From WHSW01 sp963851045 (GTDB lineage Bacteria; Actinomycetota; Thermoleophilia; Solirubrobacterales; 70-9), in NCBI GenBank assembly GCA_963851045.1, contig CAWKNC010000002.1:620001-684000 (forward strand): a stretch of 64,000 nucleotides of DNA. Direction: 5' to 3'. Positions 6,168 through 13,802 of the stretch are shown here, piece by piece (the first letter of the stretch is position 1; each line of letters opens with the position of its first letter). The notes under the pieces are model-generated. The model made no database searches and was not told where the DNA came from. It was given only the letters and a program-made list of their open reading frames with translations. A program made the position numbers and the translations under genes.

Positions 6168-8432
6168 ATGGCAGGTGGACAGACAGGGAAGTTCCGGCGC
6201 CGGGCACGCGCGGGATTGGGCACCGCGACGTTGCTCGCGGCAACGGTTGTCGCCTCATCAGCCGCTGCTCCGCCCGAGGCGGCGAACACGCCACTACCCA
6301 CCACGGGCGGCGCGAACGCGATGGCCGGACTGCTTTCAGCCGACGCCCCCGGCGTCAACTCCGGGCTGTCTCCGCGCCTCGCGGCGCTCACCTCCCTGTC
6401 CGGCGAATCCAAACGCGACCAGGCGGCGGCTATGAGCCTCAGGCCCCGCGGGCCGGGAAGCCTGCAACGCGACGGCAACCGCATCGTCGCCAACGCTCGC
6501 CTCGACGCGACCTCACCGAGCCTGATCGACGATCTGCGTGCAAGCGGCGCCGAGATCCTCAGCGTCAACGACCGCTATGGCACCGTCGACCTCGCGGCCC
6601 GGCCCGGCGACTTCGCCGCGATCGCCCGCGTGCCGGGCGTGGCTGCGGTCACGGAGGCGATCGAGCCGATCGTCGCCAGCGCTCAGGGCGGTGCCACGCT
6701 CGCGCCGGCCGGCAAGCCTGCATCCTCGGGTCGCCAGGTCGGCACCTGCACCGGCTCTCGCGTCGCCGAGGGCGAGACGCAGATGCGGGTCGCCGCAGCG
6801 CGCCAACAGTTCAACGTCGACGGCACCGGTCAGACAGTCGGGATCGTCTCGGACTCATTCGACGTCGGATCGAAGTCGGCCACCCGGGCGTCGCAGGACA
6901 TCGCCAGCGGTGACCTGCCCGGTCCGGGCAACCCCTGCGGGCGCACGACCCCTGTTCAGGTGATCGCCGAGGGCCAGGACACCGACATCGACGAGGGCCG
7001 CGGCATGGCCCAGATCGTCCATGATCATGCCCCCGGCGCTGTCCTGCAGTTCGCTGAGTCCGGCGCCAGCGCCGATGCAATGGCCGACAACATCCGCGCC
7101 CTGCGCGCTGCCGGTTCGACCGTCATCACCGACGACATCACGTTCTTCGACGAGCCCTTCTTCCAGGAGGGCCCAATCGCCAACGCCGCGACGGACGTCA
7201 CGGCGGCTGGCGTCCCGTTCTACTCGTCGGCCGCGAACAGCAACGTGATCGTCAACGGCCAGAACGTCGGCTCCTACGAGGCTCCCAACTTCCGGCTGTC
7301 CGGCGACTGCCTGACCTTTGCCGACCCGACACTGACCGGGCAGTGCATGGACTTCAACCCGGCCGCGGGGGCAGGCTTCCCCCAGAACGACAACGCCTTC
7401 AACGTCATCGTCAACCCGGGCAGCAGCTTCAACATGAACCTGCAGTGGGCCGAGCCGCGAAACGGTGTCAAGACCGATTTCGACGCGTTCGTTTTCGACT
7501 TCGCGACCGGGCAGTTCGTCTTCTCGGGGACGACCGACAGCTTCGCGACGCAGAAGCCGTTCGAGCTGGTCAACATCCAAAACCCGCGCTCGACCCCGAG
7601 CGAGTTCGGCCTGGTCATCTACCGCAAGCCAACCGCAGGCGCCGGCACGCCGAGGCTCAAATTCACCATCGGACGCTCGAGCCTCGCCGACATTCAGACG
7701 ACGACCGCCCCGGACGTCGCCGGACCGACGATCTTCGGCCACAACGGATCACTCAACTCGATCAGCACGGCGGCGATTCCCTACGACGATGCGTCGAAGC
7801 CGGAGAACTTCTCGTCGCGTGGCCCCGTCGTCAACTACTTCGGTCCCGTCTCGGGCACGACTCCGGCAGCAGCGCTGCCGTCGCCCCAGGTGATGAGCAA
7901 GCCCGACATCGCGGCGACCGACAACGTCCAGACGACGTTCTTCATCGATAACTCCAGCGGCGTCTATCGCTTCTCGGGGACATCCGCCGCCGCCCCTGCC
8001 GCAGCGGCGATCGCGGCGCTGCAAAAGAGCGCCAACCCGTTCCTGAGCCCACAGCAGATCCTTGCTGCGCAACGTTCCACCGCCGTGCCCGTGGGCGCAT
8101 TCGGTCCGCTCGACGTCGGCGCCGGGTTGATCGACGCGGTCGCGGCGATCGGTGCGAACCCGCCGATCGTTCCCAACACGACGATCACCAAGGAGCCGAA
8201 GAGGAAGGTCTTCAAGAAGTCTGTGACCTACAAGTTCACCTCCGACGTCCCGGGCTCGTCGTTCATCTGCCAGATCGACCGTTCGAAGCCGGTCGGGTGT
8301 GCGGCGAAGGTGCGGGTCAAGCGCCTCTCCTACGGCAAGCACCGCTTCCGCGTCGCTGCGGTGTTCAACGGTCAGGTCGATCCGTCGCCGGCAAAGGACA
8401 AGTTCAAGCGCAAGCGCAAGCGCGGCCGGTAG
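6168..8432 (+). CDS. Secreted S53-like/subtilisin-fold serine protease with basic C-terminal domain
   Basis: A 754-aa exported protein. The ATG at 6168 is chosen because of the strong AAGGAGGG at 6152-6159. A signal peptide is followed by a propeptide-like region to about residue 210. The peptidase core then runs GQTVGIVSDSFD, DEGRGMAQIVHDHAPGA, STVITDDITFFDEPFF and FSGTSAAAPAAAAIAAL. The acidic Glu where subtilisins have His, plus the Asp-rich TDDI oxyanion segment and GTS serine, fits the S53-like subset of the S8/S53 clan (Glu/Asp/Ser). Residues from about 660 form a separate module with TTITKEP, two Cys and a run of Lys/Arg up to the stop, of a kind I associate with Thermoleophilia secreted proteins. 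It is divergent from glnK. Confidence 0.85.
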   Translation: MAGGQTGKFRRRARAGLGTATLLAATVVASSAAAPPEAANTPLPTTGGANAMAGLLSADAPGVNSGLSPRLAALTSLSGESKRDQAAAMSLRPRGPGSLQRDGNRIVANARLDATSPSLIDDLRASGAEILSVNDRYGTVDLAARPGDFAAIARVPGVAAVTEAIEPIVASAQGGATLAPAGKPASSGRQVGTCTGSRVAEGETQMRVAAARQQFNVDGTGQTVGIVSDSFDVGSKSATRASQDIASGDLPGPGNPCGRTTPVQVIAEGQDTDIDEGRGMAQIVHDHAPGAVLQFAESGASADAMADNIRALRAAGSTVITDDITFFDEPFFQEGPIANAATDVTAAGVPFYSSAANSNVIVNGQNVGSYEAPNFRLSGDCLTFADPTLTGQCMDFNPAAGAGFPQNDNAFNVIVNPGSSFNMNLQWAEPRNGVKTDFDAFVFDFATGQFVFSGTTDSFATQKPFELVNIQNPRSTPSEFGLVIYRKPTAGAGTPRLKFTIGRSSLADIQTTTAPDVAGPTIFGHNGSLNSISTAAIPYDDASKPENFSSRGPVVNYFGPVSGTTPAAALPSPQVMSKPDIAATDNVQTTFFIDNSSGVYRFSGTSAAAPAAAAIAALQKSANPFLSPQQILAAQRSTAVPVGAFGPLDVGAGLIDAVAAIGANPPIVPNTTITKEPKRKVFKKSVTYKFTSDVPGSSFICQIDRSKPVGCAAKVRVKRLSYGKHRFRVAAVFNGQVDPSPAKDKFKRKRKRGR

Positions 8433-8448
8433 GCCGGCTGAGTGGTGA

Positions 8449-8472
8449 GGCGGCGGGTTGTCAGATGCCGCC
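8449..8472 (+). terminator. Possible hairpin terminator after the protease gene
   Basis: GGCGGC (8449-8454) can pair with GCCGCC (8467-8472) around a 12-nt loop, 17 bp after the protease stop. There is no following T-run, so it would be at most a factor-assisted or weak terminator. Confidence 0.25.
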
Positions 8473-8522
8473 CTGCGTAGTGACTGCCTAAAGGGGTAGC
8501 GAGCACCGCCGATATCGGAGGT

Positions 8523-10142
8523 ATGGCGAAGAGCTTTGTCGCTACACGTCCGCGTGTCTGGGTGCTCGCGCTTGCAGCCATCCTCTTCGCGGTCATCTTC
8601 GGCCTGCGTCTTGCGGTCGCCGCGCCCGACTATGCGGTGGCGACGCTGTTCTTCGTACCGGTGGTGATCGTCGCGATCGAGTGGGGGTTATTGGCCGGGC
8701 TCGTCGCAGGTCTCACCGGCGTCGCGCTCGTCCAGACGGCAACGCTGATGACCGACGACTCGGTCCCACTCGTCAGCTACGGCTCGCGCATGGTGGGCTA
8801 TCTGGTTGTCGGCGGAATCACCGGTTGGATGGCCGACCGCCTCCGCAATGCCGCCGCTGGACTGAAAGAGGGAGCGCGCCATTTCGAGCTTTCCGGCGAT
8901 CTTCTCTGCACCGCCAGTTTCGACGGCCATCTGGTTCACCTGAACGGAGCCTGGGAGCGCACGCTTGGCTGGACTCGCGAGGAGTTGATGGCCGAGCCGT
9001 TCATCGGGTTCGTGCATCCGGACGATCGCGAACACACGATCGCCGAGAGCGAGCGCGCGGCTGCCGGTAATGCCACCGCGACGTTCACCAACCGCTACCG
9101 GACCAAGGGCGGGGCGTACCGCTGGCTCGAGTGGTCCTCCCGCGTGGACCGCCACGCGTGTGCGATCTACGCGGTCGCCCGCGACGTCACCGGGCGACGC
9201 GAGGCCGAGCGGTCCAGACGTGAGGCTCGCGAACGCTTCCGCCGGATCTTCGACGACTCCTTCGCGGGAATCGCGCTGATCGGCTTGGACGGCAGAATTC
9301 TCGAGGCCAACCGGCCGCTTGGCGCTTTCCTCGGGATGACGCCGGACGAACTCGTCGGCAGGCACACGCTGACGGAATTCGCCGAGCCCGAAGGGATCGC
9401 CCGTATTCGGGATTCGGTCGAACGCGTGTATTCGGGCGACTCGGACAACTATCGCGATGAGATCCGCGTCAAGCGCGCCGACGGCAAGATGGTCTGGGTT
9501 GATCTGACGATTTCGGTGATCCGGGACGAGGACGGTAAGCCGCTGTACCGGCTCTCGCAGCTGCTCGACATCCAGGCTCGCAAGGAGGCCGAGAGCGAGC
9601 TGCAGCATCTCGCCGACCACGACCCGCTGAGCGGCGTGTTCAATCGCAGGCGCTTCGAGGTCGAGCTCGATACCGAGCGCACGCACGAGGCTCAGCACGC
9701 TCGCTCGAGCGCCGTCTTGCTCTTCGACGTCGACAAGTTCAAGGAGATCAACGACACCCTTGGCCACGCCGCCGGCGACGCCGTAATCGTGCGCTTGGGC
9801 GAGACGCTTCGAGGCCAGGTTCGCACCGGCGACGCCGTCGCCCGACTTGGCGGCGACGAGTTCGCGATTCTGCTGCGCCGCGTCGACATCGCCGATGCCG
9901 AGCGCATCGCGACCAAGATCCGTGAGCAGGCGCGGGTCGATATCGCTCGCGCAATCGACTCGCCCATGCCCGTCGGCCTCAGTGTCGGGATAGCGATGAT
10001 CGACGGAGCCTGCGATGCCAGCGCCGATGCCATCCTCGGACGCGCGGACGCGGCGATGTATGAGGCCAAGCACCGCGGCGGCGATCGTGTCGTCTCGCGA
10101 GTCGCCCAGCCAGGACCACACGCCGCCGCGAAGATCAGCTAG
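8523..10142 (+). CDS. Membrane-anchored PAS-PAS-GGDEF diguanylate cyclase
   Basis: A 539-aa signalling protein. Three or so hydrophobic helices occupy residues 12-100. Two PAS domains follow (about 115-230 and 240-360), each ending in a DVTGRREAE or DIQARKEAE linker helix, and a C-terminal GGDEF domain spans about 365-530. The active site reads ARLGGDEF and is intact. An RxxD inhibitory site (RTGD) sits five residues before it, so product inhibition by c-di-GMP is likely. The domain start DPLSGVFNRRRF and FDVDKFKEINDTLGH are canonical. The GGAGGT before the ATG is only one base away, so the usual spacing is missing; no better start exists. An HD-GYP protein at 31301 could degrade its product. 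Confidence 0.93.
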   Translation: MAKSFVATRPRVWVLALAAILFAVIFGLRLAVAAPDYAVATLFFVPVVIVAIEWGLLAGLVAGLTGVALVQTATLMTDDSVPLVSYGSRMVGYLVVGGITGWMADRLRNAAAGLKEGARHFELSGDLLCTASFDGHLVHLNGAWERTLGWTREELMAEPFIGFVHPDDREHTIAESERAAAGNATATFTNRYRTKGGAYRWLEWSSRVDRHACAIYAVARDVTGRREAERSRREARERFRRIFDDSFAGIALIGLDGRILEANRPLGAFLGMTPDELVGRHTLTEFAEPEGIARIRDSVERVYSGDSDNYRDEIRVKRADGKMVWVDLTISVIRDEDGKPLYRLSQLLDIQARKEAESELQHLADHDPLSGVFNRRRFEVELDTERTHEAQHARSSAVLLFDVDKFKEINDTLGHAAGDAVIVRLGETLRGQVRTGDAVARLGGDEFAILLRRVDIADAERIATKIREQARVDIARAIDSPMPVGLSVGIAMIDGACDASADAILGRADAAMYEAKHRGGDRVVSRVAQPGPHAAAKIS

Positions 10143-10174
10143 CGGTCGCTCCGATCATTTACGCTCTCGGCGTG

Positions 10175-11323
10175 ATGGCGCACGGATCGCGAAGGAGCGC
10201 GACGACGGCGGCTCTGATGTTGTGCATGGCCCTGGTTGCAGGGTGTGATGGGAGCCAGAACGTCTCGACGACCACAGCGAGCGGGGGAGAGACGCTGCAG
10301 TCGTCGACGGGTACCGTCGAGCTGTACTTCACCGCCGGTGAGCAGTTTCAGAAGGTCGATCGACGCATGGCCGACGGCGGCAACCAACTCGAGACGACTG
10401 CGGAAGCACTGATCGCCGGCCCGACCCCCGCCGACGCAAAAAAGGGGGTGAGGCCCCAGACCACGATCCCGCCCGAGACGACGCTCGAGGGGGTCGAGCT
10501 GACCGCCGACGGCACCGCGACCGTGTCGGTCTCCGCGAGCTTCATGGACGGCATCCCGGCTGATCCAGACGATCGCGACCGCGAGCAGCGCGCCGAGCTT
10601 GCGGCGCGCCTCGGTCAGGTGACCTACACCCTGACCAAGCTCGACGGCGTCGCCGCCGCGCGGGTGATCTCCGGTGGCGAGGAGGTCGAGCCCGATCTGG
10701 CCGACGCGGCTCTCAACCGAGCAGACTTCGCGAAGCCCTCCGGTGGCCCGGACCGTAAGTCCCGGGCGAAGGGCGCAAAGAGCCTCCAGACCCGCGAGAT
10801 CCAGCGGCGCCTTGCCCAGCTGAACTACCTGCCACCGGGAGCGGTCGACGGCAAGGATGGCTATCGCACCCAGCAGGCCGTGATCGCCTTTCAGTCCTGG
10901 GAGGGCCTGGATCGCGACGGAGTCGTCGGACCGGCGACCACGGCCGCCCTCAAAAACGCCAAGACCCCGCGGGCAAGCGGGCGGGGACCATCGAAGCGCA
11001 TCGAGGTCTACCGAGCCAAGGGCGTCGCGCTGCTGATCGCGCGCGGTAAGACTCGCCGAGCGATCCACGTCTCAACCGGCGGGCCCGGAACAGAGACACC
11101 GTCGGGCACGTACAGCATCTTTCGCAAGGAGCTGCAGTCCTGGTCGGTCCCATTCCAGGTGTGGCTGCCCTACGCCTCCTACTTCAACAACGGAATCGCG
11201 TTTCATGAGTACCCGGACGTTCCGACGTACCCCGCGTCCCACGGGTGTGTGCGCGTGCCGGCACCAGAGGCTCCGGGTCTCTACAAGTTCGCCAAGCTCG
11301 GCACGAGCGTGACCGTCTACTAG
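10175..11323 (+). CDS. Lipoprotein with GerMN, peptidoglycan-binding and L,D-transpeptidase (YkuD) domains
   Basis: A 382-aa protein. The lipobox LVAGC follows a short hydrophobic region, predicting lipid attachment on the outer face of the membrane. The first module (about residues 45-170) matches GerMN: VELYFTAG, ALIAGPT, GTATVSVSASF. A PG-binding repeat follows at about 205-265 (IQRRLAQLNYLPPGAVDG, VIAFQSWEGLDRDGVVGP). The YkuD catalytic domain closes the protein, with the active site HEYPDVPTYPASHGCVRV holding the conserved His and nucleophilic Cys. L,D-transpeptidases make 3-3 cross-links or attach proteins to peptidoglycan. The combination with GerMN is unusual to me. GTG at 10172 is an alternative start one codon earlier. 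Confidence 0.87.
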   Translation: MAHGSRRSATTAALMLCMALVAGCDGSQNVSTTTASGGETLQSSTGTVELYFTAGEQFQKVDRRMADGGNQLETTAEALIAGPTPADAKKGVRPQTTIPPETTLEGVELTADGTATVSVSASFMDGIPADPDDRDREQRAELAARLGQVTYTLTKLDGVAAARVISGGEEVEPDLADAALNRADFAKPSGGPDRKSRAKGAKSLQTREIQRRLAQLNYLPPGAVDGKDGYRTQQAVIAFQSWEGLDRDGVVGPATTAALKNAKTPRASGRGPSKRIEVYRAKGVALLIARGKTRRAIHVSTGGPGTETPSGTYSIFRKELQSWSVPFQVWLPYASYFNNGIAFHEYPDVPTYPASHGCVRVPAPEAPGLYKFAKLGTSVTVY

Positions 11324-11357
11324 CCCGCAGCCTCCCGACCGGGGATGGCGCCTGTGC

Positions 11358-12107
11358 TCACGCCGAGCCGGGTGCCGCGGGAACCCATCCCGACGGAAAC
11401 GCGCCGGCGGGAACTCGCCCCGGATAATCCTCGAACCAGCGCAGAGCGATCCGCTCTCCGGCGCCTCCGGCGAACAGCGGCTCGATGTCGCCGAGGGTCA
11501 GCAGCACGCGGACGGTCGCGCCGATCTGCAGGTCGGCCGCCGTTGGTTGCTCACCGCCGATCACGCCCTCCTTTGCAAACGCCTCGATTGCGGCGACCTT
11601 GGCTGGAAGACCGGCGAGATCGTCGGCAAGTCGTGCCGCACTGATCCGGTGGTATTTCCACGAGGAGCGCACGTAGGTGATCGCGAAGTCGGTGCCGGCT
11701 GCATCGAGCTCACCCCCGCCGCCAAAGGTGCCCATCGCCTCCGGGCGAAAGTGCAGCGCGCCCCACGGGAGGCGCCGGCCGAGGTCCTGCAGCTCGTCGT
11801 CGCCCCAGCGCTCGGCCTCGCGCACCCGATCGGAGATCGAGTCCGGGTAGAGCGGTGGGTCGGGAACCAGCGCCTCGAGTCGGTCCAGGATCGAGCGCGA
11901 GCCATGAACCGGCTCGTCGTCGACGAGCATGCCCGGAACGGTGTGCCGACCGTCTCCGTAGATCGCCACCATCTCCTCGTTGTGGCGACCGGGCTCGAGC
12001 ACCACTCGCTCGTACTCCAAGCCTTTCAGCGCGAGGGCCGCTTCCACGGTCTTACAGGGGTGCGACGGCGGTAGGACGTGCAGAGTGAGAGATGGTTGCG
12101 GGCTCAT
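11358..12107 (-). CDS. Glutathione S-transferase-like protein
   Basis: A 249-aa protein with an N-terminal thioredoxin-fold GST domain. It starts with a beta strand and a PPSHPCKTVEAALALKG helix, then reaches the cis-Pro segment HTVPGML and the GSRSILDRLE motif that binds the gamma-glutamyl part of thiols in this fold. The C-terminal helical domain includes GGEQPTAADLQIG, the usual GST N-capping segment. Actinobacteria usually lack glutathione, so the thiol partner may be mycothiol or none; this is inference. It is divergent from the methyltransferase at 12132 with only 24 bp between start codons. Confidence 0.85.
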   Translation of the reverse strand: MSPQPSLTLHVLPPSHPCKTVEAALALKGLEYERVVLEPGRHNEEMVAIYGDGRHTVPGMLVDDEPVHGSRSILDRLEALVPDPPLYPDSISDRVREAERWGDDELQDLGRRLPWGALHFRPEAMGTFGGGGELDAAGTDFAITYVRSSWKYHRISAARLADDLAGLPAKVAAIEAFAKEGVIGGEQPTAADLQIGATVRVLLTLGDIEPLFAGGAGERIALRWFEDYPGRVPAGAFPSGWVPAAPGSA

Positions 12108-12131
12108 GCGAAGGCAGGGTAACTTCGATCC

Positions 12132-13031
12132 ATGGCAGGCAGGCGCGACCTCGAGTTCACCTACTCGCTGATCGACCGCATCTTTCGACTCAGTCTCGGC
12201 GAGCTCGCCGACTTCTCAGGGGCGAAGTACGACGGTGACTTCTCGCTCACGCTGGAGCAGGCGCAGCGCCGCAAGCACGAGTTCATCGCCGAGCAGATCG
12301 GGATCGATCGCGACCGCCGTGTGCTCGACCTCGGCTGCGGCTGGGGACCACTGCTGAACTTCATCCGCGAGCGCGGGGCAACGGGGATCGGAGTGACCCT
12401 CTCCTCGGCTCAGGCTCGATCGGTCGCCCGACATGGGCTCGATGCCCGCATCGAGGACGCGCGCGATGCCGACCGCGACCGTTTCGGCCAGTTCGACGCG
12501 ATTGCGAGCCTCGGCGCCTTCGAGCATTTCTGCTCGCGCCAGGAATGGCTGGCGGGTCGCCAGGATCAGATCTACTCGGACCTGTTTGCGAACGTCGCCG
12601 GGATGCTGCCCCGAGGTGGCCGTCTCTACCTACAGACGATGGTCTTTGGGCGCAACATGATCGACCCCAAACGATCCTCGATCAACGCGCCGCGTGACTC
12701 GGATGAGTGGTATGTGGCGTTGATGGAGCACCAGTTTCCCGGCTCGTTCCTGCCCTTTGGCAAGGAGCAGGTCATCGCCACGGCGGAGCCGCACCTACGT
12801 CACGTCTCAAGCGAGAGCGGTCGTCTCGACTACCTCGAGACGATCAAGCAGTGGCGCGTGCGCTTTGCTCAGCCGAGCTTTCGAAAGACGCTCATGAAGA
12901 TGCGGCTGGTGCCGAGATACCTCACAAGCCGCGATTTCCGGCTTGCGTTTACGTCGGGCGTGAGCGCCAATAGCGTGTGCTTCGAGCGGGAGCTGCTCGA
13001 TCACTTCCGCATGGTCTTCGAGAAGCCGTAG
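12132..13031 (+). CDS. Cyclopropane-fatty-acid synthase-like SAM methyltransferase
   Basis: A 299-aa class I methyltransferase. The SAM-binding motif I is VLDLGCGWGPLLNFI, followed by GIGVTLSSAQ (the CFA-family motif V.G.TLS..Q), then IASLGAFEHFCSRQEW and the GMLPRGGRLYLQT strand. The GLS/TLS motif and the overall length match the CFA/mycolic-acid cyclopropane synthase family, which transfers a methylene or methyl to unsaturated acyl chains in membrane lipids. The long N-terminal extension of E. coli Cfa is absent, as in mycobacterial members. The product (cyclopropane, methyl branch or other) cannot be read from sequence. Confidence 0.85.
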   Translation: MAGRRDLEFTYSLIDRIFRLSLGELADFSGAKYDGDFSLTLEQAQRRKHEFIAEQIGIDRDRRVLDLGCGWGPLLNFIRERGATGIGVTLSSAQARSVARHGLDARIEDARDADRDRFGQFDAIASLGAFEHFCSRQEWLAGRQDQIYSDLFANVAGMLPRGGRLYLQTMVFGRNMIDPKRSSINAPRDSDEWYVALMEHQFPGSFLPFGKEQVIATAEPHLRHVSSESGRLDYLETIKQWRVRFAQPSFRKTLMKMRLVPRYLTSRDFRLAFTSGVSANSVCFERELLDHFRMVFEKP

Positions 13032-13052
13032 CGAAGAGTTCATACTCCATCG

Positions 13053-13451
13053 ATGGTGACGACTGCCGACGAGCGGGAGAGCGTGGTGCTTGAGCTCGCG
13101 TCTGAGCCGTCGAGCATCAAGCTAGCTCGCGACGCGGTGAGCGATCTGGCCGAGCGCGTCGGCGCCTCAGCGCGCGACGTCAAGCTCGCCGTCAGTGAGG
13201 CGGTCACCAACGCGGTGGTCCACGCATTCCGCGGGCGGGAGCCCGGGTGGATCTCCGTCAAGGCCCACATGAACCGCGGCATGCTGCTCGTGGTCGTCGC
13301 TGACAACGGCATCGGCATGGTTCCCAACCCCGACAGTGCCGGGCTCGGGATGGGGATCTCCTTGATCACGCAGCTCGCACACGACGTGCACATCGATTCC
13401 GACGCAGAGGGCGTCAAGCTCTCAATGAGTTTCGGGGTCGGGGCGAGATGA
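13053..13451 (+). CDS. RsbW/SpoIIAB-like anti-sigma factor serine kinase
   Basis: A 132-aa GHKL ATPase (HATPase_c_2). N-box SEAVTNAVVHAF, G1 box VADNGIGM and G2 box GLGMGISLI are all present. Proteins of this class bind and inactivate an alternative sigma factor and phosphorylate the STAS antagonist. The gene ends in an ATGA overlap with the STAS gene, which itself overlaps the PP2C phosphatase gene, so the three form a complete partner-switching operon. No sigma factor is encoded next to it, so the target must be elsewhere. Confidence 0.9.
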   Translation: MVTTADERESVVLELASEPSSIKLARDAVSDLAERVGASARDVKLAVSEAVTNAVVHAFRGREPGWISVKAHMNRGMLLVVVADNGIGMVPNPDSAGLGMGISLITQLAHDVHIDSDAEGVKLSMSFGVGAR

Positions 13452-13802
13452 CCGGTGACGGCCGCGCCGGTCGGCTCGAGGTAACGGTCTCACGCGAGGG
13501 CGACGTCGTTGTCGTTCGCCCCGAGGGCGAGGTCGATCTCAGCAACGCGGACCAGCTCGCTGCAAGCATTCGGTCGGTTACGCAGCCCGAGCAATCGCAT
13601 CGTGATCGACCTGCTCGCCTGCCCGTTCATGGATTCAAGCGGGCTCAAGGTCCTGCTCGTCGCGATGGACGACCTCGGTGGTCGCCTGGCGTTGGCATTG
13701 AGTCCGGATTCGCCGGTCGCCTCCCTGCTCGCGATCGGGGGGGTCGGCGACCGCTTTTCGGTTCACCCGACGCAAGCGTCGGCGGTGGCTGCGTTGTCAT
13801 GA
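13448..13802 (+). pseudogene. RsbV/SpoIIAA-like STAS anti-anti-sigma factor, interrupted by a frameshift
   Basis: The N-terminal half of a STAS domain is read from ATG 13448 (VVVVRPEGEVDLSNADQL and a following helix). The second half, with IVIDLLACPFMDSSGLKVLL carrying the phospho-acceptor Ser region, lies in the +1 frame and stops at 13802. Removing one base near 13586-13589 (the CCCG before AGCAATCGC) restores a continuous STAS protein of about 117 aa. Its stop would then overlap the ATG at 13799 as ATGA, matching the upstream junction. As sequenced, the first frame instead runs on in frame into the phosphatase. A sequencing insertion is the simplest explanation; a real mutation would disable the switch. 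Confidence 0.82.
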
